Of a stretch of DNA of 64,000 nt, positions 23,509-33,913 are shown piece after piece. The translations under genes and the position numbers were made by a program. Location of the stretch: positions 394,311 through 458,310 of the forward strand of contig KQ965744.1 in the NCBI GenBank assembly GCA_001574975.1, read 5' to 3'. A model generated the notes under the pieces. That model ran no database searches. It saw only the letters and a program-made list of their open reading frames with translations, and had not been told where the DNA came from. This DNA is from Gonapodya prolifera JEL478 (lineage: Eukaryota > Monoblepharomycota > Monoblepharidomycetes > Monoblepharidales > Gonapodyaceae). How positions within the stretch are numbered: the stretch's first letter is position 1; each line of letters opens with the position of its first letter.

Positions 23509-24469
23509 GGATTTTGGAGCGTGATGGCGTCACTAGGCTGAGTGGGAACGGGCTGTGTTGGTCGTGCGCACAACTCAACGTCACCACGGGGGAGCGCCCG
23601 ACTGAAGGGCTCAAAGTCACGAAATCTGTGCGTACAGTGTAGAGAAGCTTGATTTTAATGATCCGATAAGTTTTCACCGAGGCTCCCTTTGGAGAAAGCT
23701 TGATGACGGATAAGTGCAGTGACGTTTTCGTGCGAACCCATCACCACACTTTCACATGAGTTTGCTTCACGGAGAAAGAAGAATCCTCTCAAGAACAAGG
23801 TCAGGATTTGCGCCTTTTACTAGAACGTTCTCTTGGTATTATTCCCCACGGACTGAAAATTCACTGTGGGTCTTCTCCCTTGTTTGCATGGGAAAAGCCA
23901 TATATTATTGAAGAAAGCACGGCCTTCGTTTTCTTTTCCACGGCAGTAATTCTTGTCTCAACTCCTTGTTACACAACTGCACCAATGATACCTGTTAATC
24001 AACGCTAACCCCTCCGCCGTGAGTTGAATTAGCGCGAACCCCTTTCTGTTGCTCCATCAGAGAGTTCATGTCACTATGCTCAGAGTTACGGTTGATAATA
24101 AATGCGATGAGAAGGTTACAGTTGCTTTATATTTGCTCATCCAGAGCTGCAATTTTATCCGCACGGGTCCTCTGAATCTGCCGGGTGTCCATACTTCCTT
24201 CCCTTCCGGTGGAGATTGCGTCCACAGTGGGACTACGCGACGAGCCTCAACTCTCTCGGTCTCGGTCTTCTTTGAATTCTGTGTTGTCTCGCTCGGGTGA
24301 TGGTGAAGGAAAGCGTTTGTTTGCCAAACACCCGGACACCAAAATCCAGCTGGCGATGTTCATCGACCCGCGAAGAGCCTGCGCTTCTCTGCTTTGTCTT
24401 GTTCCGCTTTTTAATGGCGCAAGTTCAAGAGCAATTCTGGAGGAGGTGGCGTCTCTGCTTCGATGGTAC

Positions 24470-24675
24470 AAGAAGAGGCAAGATGAAGGTCCGCTCTTGA
24501 TGCTCGACAGCGGACCCCATCTCGCTTCTCTTTTTTTGTGCGAAATCTTTGCAGATGGTGATTTCTCTTTCCAGCTCGTTGAATCATCTCTGTGCTCAAG
24601 GCACAAGAAGAGACAAGAAGGTCCGTTCTGGATGCTCGACAGCGGACCCCATCTCGCTTCTCTTTCTTGTGCAAA
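24470..24675. repeat. Direct repeat pair, about 70 bp units
   Basis: Two near-identical units start near 24470 and 24604 (spacing about 133 bp). Each runs from AAGAGRCAAGA through GGTCCGYTCT..ATGCTCGACAGCGGA to a CATCTCGCTTCTCTTT..TTGTGC end. The shared core ATGCTCGACAGCGGACCCC is identical. Neither unit encodes anything recognisable. They look like the remains of a tandem duplication or a small mobile element. Confidence 0.65.
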
Positions 24676-26739
24676 ATAATCACACGAGTGGGATTTTGTT
24701 CCAGCTCCTCTAAATCAACTCACTTTGTTGGTAATTACAACGATTGGAAGTTCGACTCTTCATTACTGACAGGGACATAATGGAATAGTTTTCGATATAT
24801 TTCTTCTCACGTTGAACGACTGTAATGTCTGGAAGTTGGAGTATTGATCTGGCTACTGATTGGTGATTACACCTCATCTTTTACTTCAAACATCCGAACG
24901 AGTGGCGGCATAACCTTGGTCGTGTCTCACCCCCCTACTGGTGTACGTCGCTTGTGTCAGCATTCTCTGACACTGTTGGTTGCCCCCACTCTCGCTACTT
25001 GCTCACCTTTGTGTGCGCCTCAAGCTGAATCCCGATGCAAAGCAAGAAATCGGAAGATTACAAACGCGTCGTCGGCCGCTGCGAAGCTGGACCTCCTGGG
25101 TAGGCTCAAGTTCCCCATTCTCACCCTTCAAGCTCAAGGGCGGGTTAACTATCACTCGAATCAAACGGAAACAGGTACACAGTGGAGACCGTGGAGACGA
25201 ACGGGAAGCTTGCATTCGAATGTTCTGACTGATTCCCTTTTTGAGAATGGAGACACCTCGTTCATTACCTTTGCTTCGTAAAGAGTGGTGAGCGTAAACG
25301 TCGGAATGTTGCGTTTCTCCTGCACACCTGGTCTTGGTGAGTGTAATAGTTGGAGAGGAAAGAATGAAGTTCGAGGGTTCGTCCGTCGGTAAACACGTCA
25401 AACTTCGAAGAGCGCATCAGTACAGAATATTAGCGACAAGTAGGGGAGACTGTGTGATTCGTGGGGAATGAGCGGAAATCATCAAGTGATGTTGTTGAAT
25501 GGAGCAAGCTGAGCACATGAGCATCACGTTCCTCCGCTCGTGGAGTTGCAAGATGCATTCTAGCGCACTACTAGTGCTGCTCGGAAGGTGTCACCTTGTC
25601 TCTTGGTGCGACTCGCTGCTGGTTGACCCCAACCGATTTTGGGGACGCTGGATTTCGCCATGGAGCCAGCATGAGACGCGAACGAGTCGAAAGTCACACC
25701 AACAATGAATATAAAACGGAGAATGGACAGGGGGACATGTCAAGAAGTTCAGGAGATTTTCGTTTATTCAATTCGGTGATACAACCCAACTAAGAATCTA
25801 CGGTATACAAGCTGCGAGCTGTCAGCCGCCACCTTCTCACCCAGCAGGTAATACGGCAGCGTTTCCAGAGAGCGCGACAAGGACGCCGCTCGCAATAGCA
25901 CCCCAAGCATGGGAAGCTCACCTTACCAACAGTCGAGGAGTCAAACGACGAGAGCCAATGCGTCGATGTCGATGGAAGCAGCTTCGCGAACAGAGTCCTT
26001 CCGGTAGATGCGCTCCCATACCGAGGAAAGGCGGGCGCGGGACGGCACTATCCATGGCGAAACACAGCAACATCAGTGGAAGCGATGGGTGAGGGAAATC
26101 ACGGCGTCGCATCGGCCTTGCCCACATTTGGGTTAGATTCGAAGCTTGGCCAGTCGATGAGGAGGGGCAAGTGATTCGCGCCGCGTTGCTCTTTCCTTCT
26201 GCCAACCCACTCAAGGGTGCCACGGGGACTCAGAGCACGTGTCGTCGTCGCCTCCGGCCCACGTAGGAGCCCCTATGGCGCCCATACTCTGACTGATTAC
26301 TGAACCTCGCGAAGCTTGGAGGGAGGAGGAGCGGAGGTTTTTGAGTCCAAGTGTGTCAAGTATTTTGTTGCCGACGATCGACGTGTAAATGAGGTCATGG
26401 ACGAATCCTTTCTTCTTACATCAAAATTGCATTACCAGCAGTCCCACCAAGTAGTAATGCCGTAGTGCTGCGACAGACTTTGTCCTTCACCTCCATGGCG
26501 TTCAATTTATGATAGATCTGCATCATTTACTCAAAGAACCATTTTCGCCTTATAACGATAACCCGAATTACGTACTTTGTATTTAAATGGACTTTGCTAC
26601 CAAATGAAGTGGTCGAACGGGTCCCCCAGTCACCGGATGCATTCCGTCGAACTGATTCGATGGTGAAATTGGACGCATTCAAAGAAAGCACGGGTTTTGA
26701 ATCCTTCAGATATGCGATTTGAAATTTCAATATTCTCGT

Positions 26740-27345
26740 TCTGATGCTCTCATTTCACTCAAATTCGCCAGTACGTCGGGTTCTACAACTCATATCTATC
26801 AATTCCCAAAAATGCTACATCGTCCAAAGCCCACACGTAGAAACGTAATTAGTATTTCTGAAACTCGAAAAAAATTAATTTCGTGTTACACTCGAAGTCG
26901 ACGCCCCCAACGATCACAAACCTTCTTGTCATCATCCTTGTCTTCGGACTGGATAACGAGTGAACAGGGTTAAGCGGCGCCACAAGTCGAGGACGTTCAA
27001 AAAGCCCAACACACCTTTTTGCGAGACTCCTCGAACTTCTTGTACTCCACCCCCTTCTTGCGATCACCACCCTTCTTCCACTCGTCATCGCCTTTAGTGT
27101 GCTCATCGTCCTTCTTCCGGTCGCCATCCCACTTCTTGTAGTCGTCCAACTCCTTGTTGTGCTCCCCTGTCTTCTTGTGCGAGTCCTCGACCTTCTTGTG
27201 CTCGTCGTACTTCTTGTGCTCCACTTTGCCGTGCCCCTTGCGCCTCTTCTCGTCCTTGCAATAAAAATCGGAAGTCGTATGAGTACCTTTGAAATCCGAT
27301 CGGCGTCTTGTCAGGATGACGTTGACCGACTGCGGAGAGCTCAAA
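26740..27345 (-). pseudogene. Truncated duplicate of the secreted Lys/Asp/His-rich gene
   Basis: This block repeats the 3' half of the gene at 22334-23417, including exons 4-5, the intron upstream of exon 4 (27290-27330 matches 22800-22845 almost base for base) and part of the 3' flank (GTAATTAGTATTTCTG occurs in both). The peptide reads KDEKRRKGHGKVEHKKYDEHKK and so on, with the same Lys/Asp/His composition. It lacks the signal peptide and first three exons: homology stops at about 27342. Small insertions next to the exon-4 start disturb the reading of the DSDYCKDEK region. It is best read as a partial segmental duplication that is no longer a complete gene. Confidence 0.7.
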
Positions 27346-27905
27346 CCCTGTTTAAACCTGGCGAGTCCTAAACGAGACAAAAAATGGCGGGGTCAGGTCT
27401 GGTCTCAGCTTTATGGAGCAGAAAATTAAATAAAATGAATTGGCTTGGCGCTGGAAAGAAATGCATGAAATCTCGGCTGGCGGCGGGGGACCTCGCCGGC
27501 TCGGGAATTGATTGCTTTATTTGGAAAACTTCTGCTTGAGTTGGTGGCGTGAACAGAATTTGTCAATGTGGGACAGACTCCAAGTCATTACATGCGGCGC
27601 TGTTCTGGCGTAGAAAAGACAAGCGTGCACGGTGTGCGATTGCGCAAGAATGGTGTCTGCCCCTTTCCACAAGCAAGCAAAACGGATAAGGCCACGCAAC
27701 ACAAACACAGAGAGAACACTTTTGTTGCCCTCATGCACATGCCGCCTCACCCACAACAAGTCATCTCTTTTTCACCATGCGAAACCGTTCCTGCGGCGTG
27801 CGGCGTGATTATTTGCTGCTGCGCCCTGTGCCTCCCGTGTGGCGCCTACTTAAGCGCCTGAACAGGAAACCCGCCTGTCCCTCCATCTCCCAGCACACAG
27901 TCACG
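27346..27905. other. Upstream region of the fasciclin gene
   Basis: About 560 bp with no supported gene. It follows the breakpoint of the duplicated block and should hold the promoter of the fasciclin gene. A CCTACTTAAG stretch near 27845 may be near the transcription start, but no clear TATA box is present. Confidence 0.4.
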
Positions 27906-30034
27906 ATGCGTCTCCTTTCTCTCGCCTCAGCCGCCGCCGCAGTGCTGGGATCGCTGGCATCGCTTGCCCAGGCCGCGCCTCTCCCGGCCGCGCTCGGTGA
28001 GCACACCCCGCGGAGTCTGTTGCTGCGATGCTGACACCCGCGCGCGCTGCCCACCACAGCCGGCGCAACCGGGAAGCCGTACCAGCTGACGTTCCTGCAG
28101 ACCCTGCTCACACCCTCCCTGGTCGGTCAGGACACCATCACCGCTCTGGGAGCCGCAAACCTGACCGTTTTCGCGTATGTTCGGACTCCCCAATCCCCTT
28201 CGCTCCGTCCTCTGAATCGCTGACTTTGTGCCCCGCCCGTCCTGCCACACAGCCCCACCGACGCCGCTTTCATGGCTCTCTTGGCCCAGTGCGTGTTTTG
28301 TAGAATTTGTCTCCCAACCCTCTTACCGCCACTTCCACATTTCTCACCTTTTCTTCTTCTCCTTCCCCCATTTCCGTCCTCGCACATAGGCTCAACATCA
28401 CGGACCCAACCAGCCCAGCCCTGCTCGCCATCGCGCCCCAGATTCTGTCCTACCACGTCTCCACAACCGTCGTCAGCTCGGCCTACCTCGCGGCCAACAA
28501 GACCTCGTTCGTCCCCACTCTCCTCGGTAACTCATCGCTCGCTGCGATTAATCACCAGGTTGTGGAGGTGGTTGCTGCTGGTAGCAATGGTGAGTACTGA
28601 GCGGAGTGAGCGTACCGAACGGAGCGAGGTCTCCGGGGTCTAGGCGCGATAGCGCTGATAGAGGCTGCGTGCCGTAGGCGAGTGCCCCGCGAAGCGTGAA
28701 TGACAGAGGGCGGAGCGCACGGTCACACCCCCTCCAGAGGCGATTGATCAAGCACGGCGCACATGGCACATTCCCGCCCGAGTCGGATTTACCCTCGGAA
28801 TGGGATACGCACTGTAGTTCAAGGTCTTCCACGGGAGGACCCGAGTGTTCTTTGCCTTGCGATGTCCAACCAAATGACCTTTTGCTGACCGCTTACCGTC
28901 CAATCTCGTTTCAGTCACGCTCCGCTCTGCCTACGGCCTCGGGTCCAAGGTCATCGACACCATTGTCGCCGACAACGGCGTCATCCACGTCAGTGAGTAC
29001 CGCATTTCTTTCCCTCTTTCCCCGTCAAGTAGCACTGACACGTGACATCAGTCGACTCTGTCCTGATCCCCCCCACCAACCTCACCAACACCCTCACCAC
29101 CCTGACCGCGTCCAAGGCCATCGGATCCACATTCTCCCAGATCGCCAGCCTGTTCGTAACGGCCGCCGCCGCCGCCCCCGAGGCCGCCGCCATCGACACC
29201 GTCGCGCCCATCACCATGTAAGTGTGCTTCATCCTTGTTCACTCGGTGCGGTGCCCCTCCTAAAATTTAACACGGTGCACCCCCACCCGTCTCGTGTGAC
29301 AGCTTCGTCCCCTCGGACGCCGGCGTGACCAAGCAGGCTACTGCGTTGGCCGCCCTTGCGACTGGTAACCTCACCCAGGCTATTGCGTCCATTCTTACCT
29401 ACCACAGTGAGTTTCCAGTATTGTACAGAGACTCGCGTTTCGTTTTAAGTCGCACTTGTACTCATTACACCGCACCACACGTGCCACACAGTCATCACCC
29501 CTGCCGGCCCTTACTACATCCCCCCCACCGGAACTGTCAAGACTGTTGGCGGCGAGGACCTGAACAGTGCGTATTTCCCTCCTCTTGCTTCCCTTTTCCC
29601 CTTTCTCTAAACTCTCCCCCACTTTCCCACACCAAAGTCGTGACCGACGCCACCACCGGCAAAGTCACCGTGAACGGAAACGACGTCATCGCGACCATCC
29701 TGCTCACCAACGGCGTCGCGCACGTCATCGACACCATCCTCGTCCCGCCCTCGATCGCCAAGCTCCTCGGTGGCAACGCCACGGTCTCGGCCTCGGCGTC
29801 CGCTTCGGCGTCCAAGACGACTGCTGCGGCTGCCGCGACCGCGTCGGCTACTGGTGCTGGTGTGTAGATGGGTGGGGGCGTGCTGTGGTGGAAAGGTTGT
29901 TTGTGTCTGACACGGTTTCGTTGCTTTTTATTGCGATTCAACGTGAAACAGCCAAGCCCGGAAGCGCTGCCCGCGTCGCCGGATCCGCTGCGGGTCTCCT
30001 TGCGGCTCTTGCCATGGGCGTTGTTCTCGCGTAA
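27906..30034 (+). CDS. Fasciclin (FAS1) domain protein, secreted, predicted GPI-anchored
   Basis: Ten exons (27906-27996, 28060-28174, 28253-28288, 28390-28589, 28915-28992, 29052-29217, 29303-29406, 29492-29566, 29638-29859, 29952-30034) close in frame at 389 aa. An N-terminal signal peptide (MRLLSLASAAAAVLGSLASL) precedes two FAS1 domains. The first has NLTVFAPTDAAFMALL and ends VIDTIVADNGVIHVIDSVLIPP. The second has ITIFVPSDAGV and ends DVIATILLTNGVAHVIDTILVPP. A Ser/Ala-rich stretch and a hydrophobic C-terminal tail (AGLLAALAMGVVLA) suggest a GPI anchor. FAS1 proteins mediate adhesion at the cell surface or in the wall. Several Asn-X-Ser/Thr sites are present. Intron 4 (28590-28914, 325 bp) is unusually long and GC-rich. 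Confidence 0.92.
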
Positions 30035-30369
30035 ATTTTAAGAATTTAAATTTTACGGAGAGCGGTTGCTATTTCGTTTCTAGTAACTTTATGAAGATGA
30101 AGAGAAGGCTGATGGCAGCCAGAGGTATATTGAGCGTTTTGAAATGCTTTTGAAAAAAATATATGGTGGGGTTGATTAAGTAATGATCAATCCCTCGTTC
30201 AGAATGTGCTTGGGTCAATGAGCATCGTCCAATGCCCGCTTTCAATCGGACTCATACTTCACAAAACCCTTCGTGATCGCCAAAGACTTGATTCGTTTCT
30301 AGTTACTTTATTTGGCAAAATTACAATAGTGGGGTTCATAACCAACACCAACCGCCTTCCCAACCCCAC

Positions 30370-32198
30370 TCAAAGCTTCCCATACTCGCTCTCATGCCTC
30401 ACAAACTGCATCGTTATCGCCGAGATCTTTGTCGTGCCGGCAAGCACCATGGCCAGCCTGAGCTCCTCGTTGAGCATGTCGAGCATCTTGCGCACGCCCT
30501 CTTCGCCGTCCCATGTGAGCGCGAACAGGGAGGGGCGGCCGACGCAGACGAAGCTGGGGTGGGTGGGNGGGGAGGTGGAGTGTGAGGGTAAGGTGTGAAG
30601 GAGGAATGAGATGTGTGAGGTGTAAAGACAGAGCCAAATCAAAATGTCAGCTCTTACTTGGCGCCCAACGCGAGGGCTTTGAATACGTCCGTGCCTCGTC
30701 GAACGCCGCCGTCGAATATGATGGGCACACGTCCTTTTTTTTTTTTTTGTTCGGTGGTTGGTTAGAATTCGCTTTCACAGGTGGGAAGGGGCAAGTTTCG
30801 GGAAAGTGTACTGACCAGCAACAGCGCGCGCAATCTCCGGGAGCGCTTCCAGCGTGGCAGGCACGCTGTCGAGTTGTCGTCCACCGCTGTACAAGCACAA
30901 CGCGTTGTTATCGAACGCCATCTCGCTGCATCGTGGAGTCCACCCAAACCCACTGATTCGACACTCCGATCGCATCCACGCCCGCCTTGATCGCCAGCTC
31001 TGCGTCCTCTGCCGTGAGAATTCCCTTGACGACAAGGGGCAACTTAGTGATGGAGCGGAGCCACCCAATATCGCGGTCCCAGTTGAGCGACGCGTCGTTG
31101 TTGTTGCGCAGCGCGACGGCGCCGCCTTGTCCGATTTCGTTGTCCAGTGTGGCGGAGTTGTTGCCTTCGAAGTTGGCGTGTTTCACGTCGGACTAGAGAC
31201 GGGGGGTTGGACCAAAACAAAATAGGGTCTTTAGAAACGGTACATCGAAGAGAATGGCTTTGGTTCATCAATCTCACAGGAAGCCGGAACGGATCACGAA
31301 TGTTGTGCAGCCGCCGTCCAAGCCGCGGGGTGTCCACCGTCACCACGAGCGCGGAATACCCGGCCTTCTCGGCACGGCGCACAAGCTCCTCGGCCTTTTT
31401 GCGGTCCTCGACGACGTACAGCTGGAACCAAAGGTTGGGGATCCGCTGTGCTTTGGCGTGCGGGTAGTCGGGAAGGCTGTGGAAGTCGGAACCGGTGTGT
31501 TGGGTTGACAAGAGGATGGTGTGGGGCAAGACTGTTGGGGTACTTGCCTTCGCACGGCAGATGCGACGTCTTCTAAGGAGACTGTGGTGAATGTGGAGAG
31601 TGTTTGAACCCTTTTCGAAAAGACCGTTATCACCCCAGTAAGACCCCCGCGCGAAGTTCATTGACTTACTGGTTGAAGCTCGCTGCGGCCCGTCCGACGC
31701 CGGCTTCTCCCGATTCATCACAAAGCTTCATCATTGCAGTTGGGGAGATGCCGATTGGAGAGGCGAACTTGTATCCAAAGAGCGACGCCTGGAGGGTCGG
31801 TGTGTTATCATTTCTATCGCTCGGGGAACAATAACATCTCAGGGGGGAAAACTCACGCTCAGATCGACTTGCGACACGTCTCTAAGCACACGAGGTCGAA
31901 TTCTTATCCTGGAAAACACTTCAGAGTTGAGTTGGAGCGTCTCCTGGTCCATGGCCCCAGAGCTGAAGTAGTCCCACGACGATTTCTTCAGCTTCATTGA
32001 TGCTATCTGCTCAATATCGCGTAGGCAGACTGGGGCTGAAATGGTGGCCGGGGTGGCATCTTTGGCATCTGAGGTAGCAGGTTTGGCAGTTTCTTTGGCA
32101 GTTGCAGCTGCGTCTTGGACGACCACCGCGCTTTGCCCGTTGATGGTGAAGGCAGGTGTTCCCGAGGGGAAGTTGATCTCTATCACGATGGGGAACAT
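30370..32198 (-). CDS. FMN-dependent (S)-2-hydroxyacid oxidase/dehydrogenase
   Basis: Eight exons (31857-32198, 31670-31788, 31548-31610, 31278-31476, 30954-31192, 30816-30886, 30658-30733, 30370-30553) give 430 aa in phase. Family motifs are in order: [84 protein letters not shown] (catalytic His), [21 protein letters not shown] and the phosphate-binding VGRP. It oxidises L-lactate, glycolate or a related 2-hydroxy acid using FMN; substrate cannot be told from sequence. No cytochrome b5 domain precedes it, unlike yeast Cyb2; instead there is an Ala/Thr/Lys-rich N-terminal stretch of about 60 residues. One intron is GC-AG (31477-31547). The single ambiguous base in this region (30568) falls in an intron. 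Confidence 0.92.
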
Positions 32199-32541
32199 GG
32201 CTGTCTGCACCAGAATCGGCCAATCGGAGGTTTTTAGCGATCCGACCGTCAATCCCGGAAGCAACACCCTCTCACCTCCAAGACCCTCACAAGCTCAGAT
32301 CAAATTTTAGCCACCGCGCTGAACCGCAACCGTTCTGCAAACCCGAATGTAATGTGACATCGTACTCCTTTTGTCCGTCGGCTTCTTGGCGGAAAATATG
32401 GGTGAAAAGATAGTTTCGACCCCACCTTCTAAGTACGACGACAGTCCCCCAATGATCCCGCCTGCGCCGTCAAAGAAGTCGGGTTGAAATGTACATAAAT
32501 TATTATTCACCAATAAAAAAAGTCGCTGAGTTACATGCATA
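32199..32541. promoter_or_regulatory. Upstream region of the hydroxyacid oxidase, 3' end of the stress protein
   Basis: About 340 bp between the start of the oxidase and the stop of the universal stress protein, both on the minus strand. It must hold the oxidase promoter and the 3' UTR of the stress gene. I see no recognisable motif. Confidence 0.35.
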
Positions 32542-33502
32542 TCAGCGAACAACAAGAACTGGACACGTCGAGTGGTGGACGCAGTAGTCTGAGACGCTTC
32601 CAAGGAAGGCTCTGCACGTTGGTGAGAGACGTACGTTTAGCGTCACATAGAAACGAAAGACCGTTTGAGCAAGACACGAACCTCTTCATGGCGCCCAGTC
32701 CCCGGGAGCCAAGCACCAACAGGTCTGCTTTGTGTCTGTTTTTCGATGGGGAATTCATAAGTCGAACACCGGGAAAGGGTTATTCAATTCATGTGGTAGA
32801 ACTTACTCTTTGCAAATGTCCAAGATTGCGTCGCGTGGGTCCCCGCCATCCAAGACAATCATTTCACGAGAAATCTATTGCAACGAGAATTGGGTGATTG
32901 CTCAAAAAGAAGATGGTAGAGCTACCCACCTCGGCTTTTTCTCCACTTGGCCCCTTGAGTTGTTCCGCGTGGGCATCAATGATTTTGTTCGCGTCGTGAA
33001 TGATCTTCTTGCCGGCATCTGAACACAAACCACAGTTAGCCTCAATTGCGTGATCCGATTACGATAGTCATCAACCGTACCTTGAGCGTTGTTATGTAAA
33101 ACTTGACGTGCCAAAAGCCAGTCAGTAACGATGACGATGCCAAGATGCCAAGGCAACTTTCAACATACACTCCACCTGCTCCGTTGCGAGCTCCGGATTG
33201 ACCATCATGGCGTCTCCCATCATAGCGAGTTGCGATTCTTTCACCATTGACACGGTGACCTGCGGGGATGGTCGGGGTCAGCAACATGAACAAGTTGTCT
33301 CGCAATCGATGCGCACTCACCAAGAACAGTTTGTCGCCTCTCGTAGGCTGCAGAACATTTTCGAGTGCCCATCTGGCAGTCGCGGGGTGTTTGTCAGTCC
33401 ACCACGGAATCAAATGGGATGTGTCACGGCAACGCACGTGAGAGCTTTCTGCGAGAAGACGCTGGAATCGATTGCCACAACGATGTTTCGCGCACTGCTC
33501 AT
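32542..33502 (-). CDS. Universal stress protein (UspA domain)
   Basis: Eight short exons (33438-33502, 33321-33372, 33169-33259, 33081-33101, 32930-33018, 32807-32874, 32682-32735, 32542-32611) encode 169 aa in phase. They begin NIVVAIDSSVFSQKAL and end LLVLGSRGLGAMKRAFLGSVSDYC, then STCPVLVVR. The G-2x-G-9x-G-S/T nucleotide-binding signature of ATP-binding Usp proteins is present (GSRGLGAMKRAFLGSVS). Usp proteins bind ATP and support stress survival in the cytosol; the precise role in fungi is poorly known. The 21-nt exon at 33081-33101 is a micro-exon placed by a canonical GTATGT donor and a TTACTGAC branch point ahead of it. Confidence 0.9.
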
Positions 33503-33913
33503 TTCGAAGTGTTGAATGTGTTGTTTGATGCTGAGTTGTCGAGTTGTCGAGTTGCCGGGAGAAGACCGGAATTTAAAAGCGGGTCGACCGGAATAAACCA
33601 CCGCGGGAAAACGGGTGAATGGTGTGAGTCACGAGTCAGCAAATTGATCGACAACTTCAATGTATTCAATAGATTCATTTATGTGATGTTCTTTATGATT
33701 TCGTACAGAGAAGCTTGCAAACTGTGGGGTCATACGTACGCTTTAGAATCACTTTCATGTAGCGCCAGCCAAATATTCAATTGAAGCAGTTTTTCTCTAT
33801 TTCGTCAAGATGATGGGCGGTAGGACCTGGTGGTTAGTATGTAGGCCAGGAAGGTCCAGTTTGAGTTGGTTTTCAGTTGTCAGTAGGTGAAGCACTCGCC
33901 GAAAGCTGACGCC
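33503..33913. promoter_or_regulatory. Divergent promoter region of the stress protein and eIF2B-gamma
   Basis: About 410 bp between divergent starts. It contains direct GTTGTCGAGTTG-like repeats near 33530-33555, just upstream of the stress gene. No other structure was noted. Confidence 0.4.

Larger units (their letters stand above)
23418..26735. other. Gene-poor stretch between the two copies of the secreted-protein locus
   Basis: About 3.3 kb without a gene I can support. Open frames are short, lack domains, and splice signals do not join them into a protein. AT-richer than the neighbouring genes. It contains the direct repeats at 24470-24675 and the TATA box at 23501. I see no tRNA or clear transposon gene, although a decayed element is possible. 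Confidence 0.5.

Noticed and set aside
24247-24683. Open frames spanning the direct repeats
   Set aside because: Their peptide repeats (SGPHLASL-like) simply reflect the repeated DNA; no start context, domain or splicing supports a gene.
25918-26223. 101-aa open frame on the minus strand
   Set aside because: No recognised domain and no neighbouring exon; kept only as part of an unexplained interval.
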